Below, piece after piece: positions 34,401 to 40,506 of a stretch of DNA of 64,000 bases (positions within the stretch are counted from its first letter, which is position 1; every line of letters begins with the position of its first letter). Position numbers and translations under genes: made by a program. Under the pieces are notes generated by a model that was not told the DNA's origin, ran no database searches, and saw nothing but the letters and a program-made list of their open reading frames with translations. The DNA is taken from positions 27,206 to 91,205 of the forward strand of contig NZ_JADQDM010000020.1 of the NCBI RefSeq assembly GCF_015694525.1, written 5' to 3'. The stretch comes from Hymenobacter ruricola (lineage in GTDB: Bacteria > Bacteroidota > Bacteroidia > Cytophagales > Hymenobacteraceae).

Positions 34401-35025
34401 CGGCCCGGGCAACATGGGCAAGATGCAGCAGCAGCTCAACGAGCAGATTCAGAAGCTCTCGCAGAGTGGCAAGCAAGGCCGGCAGATGTCGGAAGAGCTG
34501 GCCAAACTAGCCGGTCAGCAGCAGATGCTGCGCCAAGCCATGCAGCAGCTCGACAAGCTTCAGCAAGGTCAGGGCAAGCCCGGCGGCAAAGCCGGCCAGG
34601 GTCAGGCCGGCGAAGGCAAGGACGGGAAAGAAGGCGGTAAGGAAGGAAAAGACGGGAAAGAAGGCGGCCAGAATGGCAAAGATGGCAAGGGCGACCAAGG
34701 CATGGGCGGCACCGGCGACATCAAGAAAATGATGGAGCAAACCGAGACTGACCTCGTGAACAAGCGCCTCACCGAAGAAACCATCATGCGCCAGCAGCAA
34801 ATCCTCACGCGCCTGCTGGAAGTGGAAAAATCGGCCCGCGAGCGCGACCAGGACACCAAGCGTGAAGCCCAGGCGGCTCAGTATAAACCCCCGGTTTTTC
34901 CGCCGGCTTTTGATAAATACAAGGTTAGCAAGGAACGCCAGACCGAACTTCTACGTAGTACTCCCCCGAACCTCACCCCGTACTACCAGCGCGAAGTGGG
35001 GGAGTATTTCCAGAAAATCAAGTAG
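31477..35025 (+). CDS. DUF4175-family membrane protein with long coiled-coil region
   Basis: 1182 residues. Two or three membrane helices near the start (RGLLVAGGLLLTFFVAFNGLEYFLYLPTVVRAGLLFGFIGLTIY), a further one at about 168-185 (AAVPVAVLLLLLAFYPSFLV), then several Ig-like beta-sandwich segments (about 200-500). About 510-1100 is Gln/Lys/Glu-rich coiled coil with KAEEL/LKKL/EQKQ repeats, and near 950-1080 a Gly/Lys/Gln low-complexity stretch. It ends with PPVFPPAFDKYKVSKERQ and a Tyr-rich tail. Common in Bacteroidota; function unknown, possibly a stator- or gas-vesicle-like envelope scaffold (pure guess). Followed by a terminator. Confidence 0.85.
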   Translation: MAVMIEQGAEAAEYPALARVRTELEAFKRKFYLNLLVRGLLVAGGLLLTFFVAFNGLEYFLYLPTVVRAGLLFGFIGLTIYSFARWIWTPLAALTNLRRLLSDEQAARRVGELFPDVQDRLLNALQLQGQARDNALIAASLEQRAAQMGNISFAEGIDIKQQSRPLWKYAAVPVAVLLLLLAFYPSFLVQGTERIWHYKRAYSPPAPFQFLIKNPKLTAFRGEDFTLDVAVAGSALPADVSIAYNDGERRLSKVAGHGDQFRYTFEQPQGDVTFQLKGAGFASQEYELTVLERPNLRDFKVNITYPAYTGKAAETIENGGNLTVPEGSTVRWEFATAATDELALVFQNPDETLAATGDDGTFVAERRVLRSQPYLLRLKNPASLNRDPISYQLTAVPDLAPTLTLEAFADTVTRRYLALGGTVRDDYGLTRLELHYALRRAGQGPNAAPSLQRVTALALPRESSGTYAYTWNLNPLNLRPGDRLEYYVEAWDNDGVHGPKATRTRPAEFRLPSSREMRQELNAQAESVASQMSQAAKQSEKLERELAKAQDKLKTKRDLSFQDRKQLENMLDQKNQMNQQMEQMQKMFEQLQQKQDQANPKSEELAKKAEELKKLMADLLDPETKKLYDKLKKLLEEQKQPDAEMQKMLQQLENKEDTLQKELDRALEMFKQMQLEQKVEETANKLDELAKAEEKLAEKTAQNDKENPDNKLSNQEQKALQEQLKQEQAENQKEFEDLKKDLQDLKQMDKELGDQNGMDEQKPEQEQTDQDMQESQQQLGKNQNSKASAKQKSAAQRMKKMAQKMRDQMSEEESDQAQQNIDDLRDILENLLTLSFDQENLMKDFRKVDQSDPRFVQLGQTQRKLRDDAKIIQDSLYALAKKEPKIQSFVTREVGEMNGRMDESLTHIQQRDPGRATATQQQAMTSMNNLALMLQGSLQQMQQEQQAGKGQPQDGQGKPGKKKGKGKGPGQGGKPGPGNMGKMQQQLNEQIQKLSQSGKQGRQMSEELAKLAGQQQMLRQAMQQLDKLQQGQGKPGGKAGQGQAGEGKDGKEGGKEGKDGKEGGQNGKDGKGDQGMGGTGDIKKMMEQTETDLVNKRLTEETIMRQQQILTRLLEVEKSARERDQDTKREAQAAQYKPPVFPPAFDKYKVSKERQTELLRSTPPNLTPYYQREVGEYFQKIK

Positions 35026-35062
35026 GCGGCCGGCGGCTCCCATCCAAACCGGCCGCCGTTTC
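35026..35062 (+). terminator. Probable terminator after the DUF4175 gene
   Basis: GGCGGCCGG pairs with CCGGCCGCC around a CATCCAAA-type loop, followed by GTTTCGTT rather than a pure T-run. Confidence 0.6.
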
Positions 35063-35142
35063 GTTAAGTGTTTAGTGTTCTGCCGAAACCGGGCTGCCGG
35101 GGGCTGGCAGAAATTGTTGTGGCGCTTTGCCATTTAAAAGAC

Positions 35143-35150
35143 TATTTTTG
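35143..35150 (+). promoter_or_regulatory. Promoter -7 element
   Basis: TATTTTTG fits TAnnTTTG, 41 bp before the ATG at 35192. TTG triplets at 35114-35119 lie about 23 bp upstream, an acceptable -33 spacing. Confidence 0.5.
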
Positions 35151-35191
35151 CCGCCCCGAACCCGCCGCCGCCCTTCCTATCAAACCGCCTT

Positions 35192-35638
35192 ATGAAGCAG
35201 GTAAAAATTCAGATTCCGTCGCTCGTAGAAAATATCCGTGTGGTCGAGAGCTTCATCGATAATTCCAAGGATACCTTTCAGATTGAGGACGATATCTACG
35301 GCAACATCATGGTGGCCGTGACCGAAGCGGTGAACAACGCCATTCGCCACGGCAACAAGTTCGACAAAGACAAAAACGTCTATTTGTCGCTCTACGTGGA
35401 GCCTCAGCAGCTCAAATTCGAAATCGAAGACGAGGGCGCGGGCTTCAACTACGACAACCTCGACGACCCCACGGCGCCCGAAAACCTGGAAAACCCCGGG
35501 GGCCGCGGCATCTTCCTCATCCGCCACCTGGCTGATGAGGTGGAGTTCAGCAAGGAGGGCCGCCGCGTGCAGCTCACCTTCCAGCTCACCGCCGCGCCCG
35601 CCGACGAGACGTCCAACGCCGACCACATCGCCGCCTAA
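35192..35638 (+). CDS. RsbW-like serine/threonine kinase or anti-sigma regulatory ATPase
   Basis: 148 residues. HATPase_c_2 fold: N-box AVTEAVNNAIRHGNK (metal-binding Asn), G1 box DEGAGFN and G2 box GGRGIFLIRHLADEVEF. Belongs to the RsbW/SpoIIAB-type family that phosphorylates anti-anti-sigma proteins or binds a sigma factor. No STAS partner or sigma factor is adjacent. Only 15 bp before ybeY, so probably the same transcript. Cytosolic. Confidence 0.85.
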   Translation: MKQVKIQIPSLVENIRVVESFIDNSKDTFQIEDDIYGNIMVAVTEAVNNAIRHGNKFDKDKNVYLSLYVEPQQLKFEIEDEGAGFNYDNLDDPTAPENLENPGGRGIFLIRHLADEVEFSKEGRRVQLTFQLTAAPADETSNADHIAA

Positions 35639-35653
35639 AGCTGCCGTTGCCGC

Positions 35654-36151
35654 ATGATGAGCCACCCGCCGGTGGGGCCGCCCCACCACGACAATTTCCC
35701 CCCCGGCGCGCTGCACCACGAAGCCCCCGGCATCGAGTTCATGGTGGAAGACGTGCCCGAGTTCGAGCTTTCCGACGCCGAGGAGCTCATTGGGTGGATT
35801 GAGCGCGTGGCCTCCGTACACGAGCACCGCATTGTGCAGCTGACGTACATCTTCTGCTCCGACGACTACCTGCACCAACTCAACGTCGAGTACCTCGACC
35901 ACGACACGCTCACGGACGTCATCACCTTCGATAACTCGGATGACGCCGACATCTTGGAAGGCGACATCTTCATCAGCGTGGAACGCGTGCGCGACAACGC
36001 CCAGGACCTCGGCGTGAGCTTCCGCGATGAGCTGCACCGCGTCATGATTCATGGCGTGCTGCACCTGCTCGGCTACCACGACAAAGACCTGCTGAGCCAA
36101 ACGGCCATGCGCAAAAAGGAAGACGACTGTCTGTCGCTGCGTACTTTTTAG
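35654..36151 (+). CDS. ybeY: Endoribonuclease YbeY
   Basis: 165 residues. The metalloprotein motif is MIHGVLHLLGYHDKD: two histidines as in the canonical HGxLHLxGYDH, but the end reads GYHD, so the third ligand position carries Asp, as I recall for other Bacteroidota. Also seen: IVQLTYIFCSDDYLHQLN and DVITFDNS. YbeY trims the 16S rRNA 3' end and takes part in ribosome quality control. The start could be at 35654, 35657 or further in (MVEDVPEF at about residue 30); the His-rich leader is not conserved in the family as far as I know. Confidence 0.9.
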   Translation: MMSHPPVGPPHHDNFPPGALHHEAPGIEFMVEDVPEFELSDAEELIGWIERVASVHEHRIVQLTYIFCSDDYLHQLNVEYLDHDTLTDVITFDNSDDADILEGDIFISVERVRDNAQDLGVSFRDELHRVMIHGVLHLLGYHDKDLLSQTAMRKKEDDCLSLRTF

Positions 36152-36183
36152 CCCTTCGGCTGTTTGTTGATTAAAACCACCCG

Positions 36184-36206
36184 ACGCCCGCCTTTAGCGG
36201 GCGTTT
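36184..36206 (+). terminator. Short hairpin after ybeY
   Basis: ACGCCCGC and GCGGGCGT pair around CTTTA, followed by only TTG. Modest terminator. Confidence 0.55.
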
Positions 36207-36219
36207 GGCATGTATGGGC

Positions 36220-36317
36220 TGTAGAGACGCGACCACTTCGCGTCTCGTCGTTGTTTAGCCTGTACCTGCTTATTTCATTTGTTCACGCGCCGAGACGCGA
36301 AGGGTCGCGTCTCTACA
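36220..36317. repeat. Palindromic repeat, family B (TGTAGAGACGC type)
   Basis: TGTAGAGACGCGACCACTTC at the left is followed by GCGTCTCG; the right side has CGAGACGCGAAGGGTCGCG ending TCTCTACA. Each end is itself a GAGACGC/GCGTCTC palindrome, and the ends pair with each other. It extends almost to the next gene (ATG 36347). Confidence 0.85.
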
Positions 36318-36346
36318 GTCGTTCTATTGTTTAGCAACGCCTTTTC

Positions 36347-37081
36347 ATGTCCGCCTCTTCTTCCGCCGAGCAACCCATTATCCGCGGCGACGCCCTGGAT
36401 TTCTACCTCGCCCAGGGCTATTACCGGATGCAGCAGGAGCTGTTCACCTGCCACTTCGTGCCTTTTGGCGGCCGACTCTACACCGCGCACTGGCTCCGGC
36501 TGGCGCTCAGGCGCATCAGCTGGGGCCCGGAGCAGCGGGCGCTGCTGCGCCGCAACTCACGCTTCTCGGCCACCGTCCGCGCCTTCCGCATCACGGAAGA
36601 ATACGAGGAGTTGTACGCCCGCTACCGCGCCTCCATCACCTTCGATGCCGCCCCCACCATCGAAGCTGTGCTGCTCGGCGGCGAGACGCACAACGTGTTC
36701 AACACCCAGGTCACCGAGTTGCGCGACGGCGACCGCCTCATCGCCGCCGGCATCTTCGACCGCGGCGAGCGCTCCCTGGCCGGCATTCTCAATTTCTACG
36801 ACCCGAACTACCGGAAGCACAGCCTCGGCAAGTATCTGCTATTGCTAAAAACCGACCACGCCCGCCACCTGGGGCTCGATTATTATTACCCCGGCTACCT
36901 CGTCTACGGCTACCCGAAATTCGATTACAAGCTGTTTGCCTGCCCCGCCGCCACTGAGGTTTTCGACAATGTCCGAGGCCTGTGGCAGCCCTTTTCCTGG
37001 GAAATGGTGGCAGCGCATTCGGCTGAATTATTTGCGGACTGGCTACCAGAGGGCTTGGAGGGAATGATGGAGAGCAGCTGA
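36347..37081 (+). CDS. Arginine-tRNA-protein transferase-like protein
   Basis: 244 residues. Two-part layout like ATE/Bpt transferases: an N-terminal section (GDALDFYLAQGYYRMQQELFTCHF) in place of the usual Cys cluster, then the basic helix WGPEQRALLRRNSRF, and a GNAT-like C-terminal half with GIFDRGERSLAGILNFYDPNYRKHSLGKYLLLLKTDHA and YYYPGYLVYGYPKFDYK. True enzymes add Arg or Leu to protein N-termini for degradation. The N-terminal CxxC zinc site is missing, so specificity is uncertain. Preceded by a family B repeat, followed by the parS-like site. Confidence 0.7.
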   Translation: MSASSSAEQPIIRGDALDFYLAQGYYRMQQELFTCHFVPFGGRLYTAHWLRLALRRISWGPEQRALLRRNSRFSATVRAFRITEEYEELYARYRASITFDAAPTIEAVLLGGETHNVFNTQVTELRDGDRLIAAGIFDRGERSLAGILNFYDPNYRKHSLGKYLLLLKTDHARHLGLDYYYPGYLVYGYPKFDYKLFACPAATEVFDNVRGLWQPFSWEMVAAHSAELFADWLPEGLEGMMESS

Positions 37082-37108
37082 ACGGTTCTGCTTACATCTG
37101 AATTATTG

Positions 37109-37149
37109 AACCCGCAAGTCGTTTCACGTGAAACTGCCGGCGGGTTTTT
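37109..37149 (+). terminator. Terminator hairpin carrying the parS-like palindrome
   Basis: AACCCGC (37109-37115) pairs with GCGGGTT and is followed by TTTTG; the loop region itself contains the palindrome GTTTCACGTGAAAC. It ends the arginyltransferase-like gene. Confidence 0.65.
37121..37134. other. parS: parS-like centromere site
   Basis: GTTTCACGTGAAAC is a perfect 14-bp palindrome identical to the core of the widely conserved ParB-binding site TGTTTCACGTGAAACA; only the two outermost bases differ (C and T here). It lies 140 bp upstream of mnmG, a gene found beside oriC and parS in many bacteria, and 5 kb from the oriC candidate. Identity of the core is direct; ParB binding is inferred. 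Confidence 0.7.
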
Positions 37150-37156
37150 GATTTCG

Positions 37157-37164
37157 TATTTTTG
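37157..37164 (+). promoter_or_regulatory. Promoter -7 element for mnmG
   Basis: TATTTTTG fits TAnnTTTG. It lies just behind the terminator/parS-like hairpin, giving a leader of about 105 nt before the mnmG ATG. Confidence 0.5.
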
Positions 37165-37274
37165 CCCCCGATACGACTGGAACGCTCTGCGGCGCCTTCA
37201 GCGTTGAACTGTTTCTATTTCCGCATTTTACTGCGGTTCCCTATACTGAATGCGCCCCAGCGCGTGCCCCGAAT

Positions 37275-39143
37275 ATGTTTCAGCAAGAAGAATACGACGT
37301 CATTGTAGTGGGCGCGGGCCATGCCGGCTGCGAAGCCGCCGCCGCCGCCGCCAACCTCGGCTCGAAAGTGCTGCTGGTGACGATGAACATGAACACCATC
37401 GCGCAGATGTCGTGCAACCCCGCCATGGGGGGCGTGGCCAAGGGCCAGATTGTGCGCGAAATCGACGCGCTGGGCGGCCAGTCGGGCATCATCACCGACC
37501 AGACCATGATTCAGTTTCGGATGCTGAACCGCTCCAAGGGCCCCGCCATGTGGAGCCCGCGCGCGCAAAGCGACCGCATGCGCTTCGCCGAAGCCTGGCG
37601 CCTGACGCTGGAAGGCATCGCCAACGTGGACTTCTGGCAGGAAGCCGTAACCGGCATTGTGGTAGAAAACGACACGGTGGTAGGTGTGAAAACCCAGCTC
37701 GGCATCGAGTTCCGAGGCAAGTCGGTGGTGCTCACGAATGGCACCTTTCTAAACGGCCTCATCCACATCGGCGAGAAGAATTTCGGCGGTGGCCGGGCCG
37801 CTGAGAAAGGCAGCCGCGGTATCACGGAGCAGCTGCTGGAGCTGGGCTTTGAGGCCGGGCGCATGAAAACCGGCACCCCGCCCCGCGTGGACGGCCGCAG
37901 CCTCGACTATTCCAAAATGGAGGCGCAGGGCGGCGACGAAGTGCCCAGCAAATTCTCCTACCTCGACACGCCGCGGCTCACGCAGCAGCGTCCCTGCTAC
38001 ATCACCTACACCAACGAGCGAGTGCACGACATCCTGCGCGAGGGCTTCGAGAAGTCGCCCATGTTCCAGGGCCGCATCAAGGGCCTGGGGCCGCGCTATT
38101 GCCCCAGTGTGGAAGACAAAATCAACCGCTTCGCCGACAAGGACCGTCACCAGATTTTTGTGGAGCCGGAAGGTTGGAGCACGGTGGAATGCTACATCAA
38201 CGGCTTCAGCAGCTCGCTGCCCGAGGACGTGCAGTACCGCGCCCTGCGCGAAATCGCGGGCTTTGAGAACGCCAAGATGTTCCGGCCGGGCTATGCCATC
38301 GAATACGACTTTTTTCCGCCCACGCAGCTCTCGCTTACGCTCGAAACCAAGCGCGTGCAGAACCTGTATTTCGCGGGCCAAATCAACGGTACCACGGGCT
38401 ACGAAGAAGCGGCTTGCCAGGGCCTGATGGCCGGCATCAATGCGCACAACAAGGTGCACGGTAAGGGGCCCTTCGTCCTGAAAAGGAGCGAGGCTTACAT
38501 CGGCGTGCTCATTGATGACCTGGTGAACAAAGGCACCGACGAGCCCTACCGCATGTTCACGAGCCGCGCCGAGCACCGCATTCTGCTGCGCCAGGACAAC
38601 GCCGACCTGCGCCTCACCCCGCTGGGCCACGAGTTGGGTTTGGCCTCCGATGAGCGTCTGGAACGGGTGCGGCTGAAGGAAGCACAAGCCGCAGAGTTGG
38701 CTGAGTTGCTGCAGAAGTTCGCCATTGAAACGGCTGAAATCAACCCGCTGCTGGTAGAGTTGGGTTCAGCCGAAATCCACGAAAAAACCCGCGCCATGAA
38801 CCTGCTGCGCCGGCCCAACGTGGAGCTGGCCGACCTGCGCCGCGCCCTGCCGGCTTTGAATGCCGCGCTGGCGGCTTTCGATGCGGAGGCCCTGGAGCAG
38901 GCCATCATCAACATCAAGTACGAAACCTATTTGGTGAAGGAGCAGCAGCAGGCCGAGCGCATGCAGGAGCTGGAAAACTTCGTGATTCAGGGCCGGCTCG
39001 ACTACCGCGCCATGCCCGCGCTCTCGCACGAGGCCCGCGAAAAGCTGCTCAAGGTTCAGCCCGAAACCATCGGGCAGGCTTCGCGCATCAGCGGCATCTC
39101 GCCGGCCGATGTATCGGTTCTGATGGTATACTTGGGGCGGTAG
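37275..39143 (+). CDS. mnmG: tRNA uridine-5-carboxymethylaminomethyl modification enzyme MnmG
   Basis: 622 residues, standard length. FAD-binding start YDVIVVGAGHAGCEAAAAAANLG, then MSCNPAMGGVAKGQIVREIDALGG, MKTGTPPRVDGRSLDYSKME, GLGPRYCPSVEDKI and GTTGYEEAACQGLMAGINA. With MnmE it makes the cmnm5U34 modification in tRNA wobble positions. Promoter-like element at 37157, and a parS-like site just upstream. The TAG stop is immediately followed by a family A repeat (no gap). mnmG is often close to the replication origin, which fits the DnaA-box cluster 3 kb downstream. Confidence 0.97.
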   Translation: MFQQEEYDVIVVGAGHAGCEAAAAAANLGSKVLLVTMNMNTIAQMSCNPAMGGVAKGQIVREIDALGGQSGIITDQTMIQFRMLNRSKGPAMWSPRAQSDRMRFAEAWRLTLEGIANVDFWQEAVTGIVVENDTVVGVKTQLGIEFRGKSVVLTNGTFLNGLIHIGEKNFGGGRAAEKGSRGITEQLLELGFEAGRMKTGTPPRVDGRSLDYSKMEAQGGDEVPSKFSYLDTPRLTQQRPCYITYTNERVHDILREGFEKSPMFQGRIKGLGPRYCPSVEDKINRFADKDRHQIFVEPEGWSTVECYINGFSSSLPEDVQYRALREIAGFENAKMFRPGYAIEYDFFPPTQLSLTLETKRVQNLYFAGQINGTTGYEEAACQGLMAGINAHNKVHGKGPFVLKRSEAYIGVLIDDLVNKGTDEPYRMFTSRAEHRILLRQDNADLRLTPLGHELGLASDERLERVRLKEAQAAELAELLQKFAIETAEINPLLVELGSAEIHEKTRAMNLLRRPNVELADLRRALPALNAALAAFDAEALEQAIINIKYETYLVKEQQQAERMQELENFVIQGRLDYRAMPALSHEAREKLLKVQPETIGQASRISGISPADVSVLMVYLGR

Positions 39144-39229
39144 TTACGTAGCGCGGACTTTGTAGTCCGCGTCCCCGAACGACTGCCAAGCTGCGCGAGG
39201 ACGCGGACTACAAAGTCCGCGCTACGTAA
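39144..39229. repeat. Palindromic repeat, family A (TTTGTAG subtype)
   Basis: TTACGTAGCGCGGACTTTGT at the left mirrors AAAGTCCGCGCTACGTAA at the right. The spacer CGAACGACTGCCAAGCTGCG is also found in the copy at 58690, so the spacer too is part of the element. Confidence 0.9.
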
Positions 39230-39307
39230 AATCTTGCGAACTTTGCCGGGCTATGAAAGTTGCCGTGCCGCACTACCCGCGGCCGGCTTTGCCATTTAGA
39301 AGTATCC

Positions 39308-40213
39308 GTGTCCTACGAACGATTAGAAAGCTGCCCGGTGTGCGGCAAAAGCGAGTTTCGCAACAAGCTGGTGGTGGAAGACCGCACGGTGAGCCACGAA
39401 AGCTTCGCCATTGTGCAGTGCGCGGGCTGTGGTTTTCAATTCACCAACCCCCGCCCCGCCGAAGCCGACATTGGCCGCTACTACGAGTCCGACGACTACG
39501 TGTCGCACAACAGCGCCGCCGTGGGTTTGGTGAACCAGGCCTACAAAGTGGCCCGCTTCTTCACCATGCGCCGCAAGGTGGGCTTACTGAACAAGTTTGC
39601 GCCGCGCCGCGGCAAGCTGCTCGACTACGGCTGCGGCACCGGCCATTTCCTGGCCGCGGCCAAGTCGGGCAACTGGCAGGTGGCGGGCCTGGAGCCCAAC
39701 GCCCGCGCCCGCGACGAAGCCAGCCAGCGCCTGGGCCAGCCCATCGGGCAAGAAAGCCTGGTCCAGTTTCAGCCCGGCACGTTCGATGCGATTACGCTCT
39801 GGCATGTGCTGGAGCACATTCACACCCTCAACGAAACCCTGGCCCAGCTGGTCGCCCTGCTCAAGCCCGACGGGGTGCTGCTCATTGCCGTTCCCAACGT
39901 GGAAAGCCTCGACGCCCAGCACTACCGCGAGCTGTGGGCCGCCTACGACGTACCGCGCCACCTTTACCATTTCGCGCCCAAAACCATGGCCCAGCTGCTC
40001 AAAAAGCACAAGCTGGCCATCCGCCAAACGCTGCCCATGCCGCTGGATGCCTACTACGTGAGCATGCTCAGCGAGAAGCACAAAGCCGAGCGCGCCGGCG
40101 GCCTGCTCACGGTGCTGAAGGCGGGCTACAAATCCAACCAATACGCCGAGCAGCACGAGGGGCAATATTCGAGCTTGCTGTACGTGGCCGGGCGGCGCAC
40201 CCCGGCGGCCTGA
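39308..40213 (+). CDS. Class I SAM-dependent methyltransferase with N-terminal zinc ribbon
   Basis: 301 residues from a GTG at 39308 (VSYERLESCPVCG); no ATG lies in this frame nearby, and a TTG at 39260 is the only other candidate. Zinc ribbon CPVCG ... CAGCGFQFTNPRP, then the Rossmann motif LLDYGCGTGHFLAAAKSG, the acidic loop GLEPNARAR, and motif IV FDAITLWHVLEHIH. Such proteins often methylate sugars or lipid-linked saccharides; the substrate here is unknown. The stop overlaps the next start (TGATG), so the three genes 39308-42124 form one operon. Confidence 0.85.
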   Translation: MSYERLESCPVCGKSEFRNKLVVEDRTVSHESFAIVQCAGCGFQFTNPRPAEADIGRYYESDDYVSHNSAAVGLVNQAYKVARFFTMRRKVGLLNKFAPRRGKLLDYGCGTGHFLAAAKSGNWQVAGLEPNARARDEASQRLGQPIGQESLVQFQPGTFDAITLWHVLEHIHTLNETLAQLVALLKPDGVLLIAVPNVESLDAQHYRELWAAYDVPRHLYHFAPKTMAQLLKKHKLAIRQTLPMPLDAYYVSMLSEKHKAERAGGLLTVLKAGYKSNQYAEQHEGQYSSLLYVAGRRTPAA

Positions 40214-40506
40214 TGCGGCGCGCGGCCGGCCGGTGGGGGAGGGGGCTGGCGCTGGCCGCTTGGTTGCTGCCGGCGGCCCGCGCCCAAACGGTGCCCGCCG
40301 CGCCGCCGACGCCCGTGGCCGCGCCGCGGGCCGACTCGCTCCAACCGCCGGCCCCGACCTTTGTGGCCGATACTGCCCGCCGCGTCGCCGTCGTTACCCC
40401 CGAGCCGACCGATGCCGTGACGCGCCCGTTGGCCTGGCGCATCGGGGCGGCCATTGTTGTTCTCACGCTCACCACGCTGCTTCTCTATAATGTCCGTTCG
40501 CGCTGA
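40213..40506 (+). CDS. Small secreted/membrane protein of unknown function
   Basis: 97 residues. Overlaps the methyltransferase stop by one base and the next gene by 17 bp, and no other frame is open here, so it is probably real. A signal-like start (GRGLALAAWLLPAARAQ) is followed by a Pro/Ala-rich segment and a C-terminal membrane helix (IGAAIVVLTLTTLLLYNVRSR). It looks like a short single-span envelope protein. No family recognised. Confidence 0.6.
   Translation: MRRAAGRWGRGLALAAWLLPAARAQTVPAAPPTPVAAPRADSLQPPAPTFVADTARRVAVVTPEPTDAVTRPLAWRIGAAIVVLTLTTLLLYNVRSR

Noticed and set aside
30574..34476. 1300-codon open frame on the minus strand opposite DUF4175
   Set aside because: It is antisense to a well-supported coiled-coil gene and is rich in Leu/His/Val from reversed Gln/Lys/Glu codons. 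A shadow of GC-rich codon use.
34540..34710. Gly/Lys/Gln-coding direct repeats in DUF4175 as a mobile or CRISPR-like repeat
   Set aside because: Irregular low-complexity coding sequence that stays in frame; unit lengths vary and there are no spacers.
39253..40212. Upstream part of the long plus frame that overlaps the methyltransferase
   Set aside because: It is out of frame with the methyltransferase motifs and has Arg/Pro/Gln-rich shadow composition. Only its last 97 codons (from 40213) look real.
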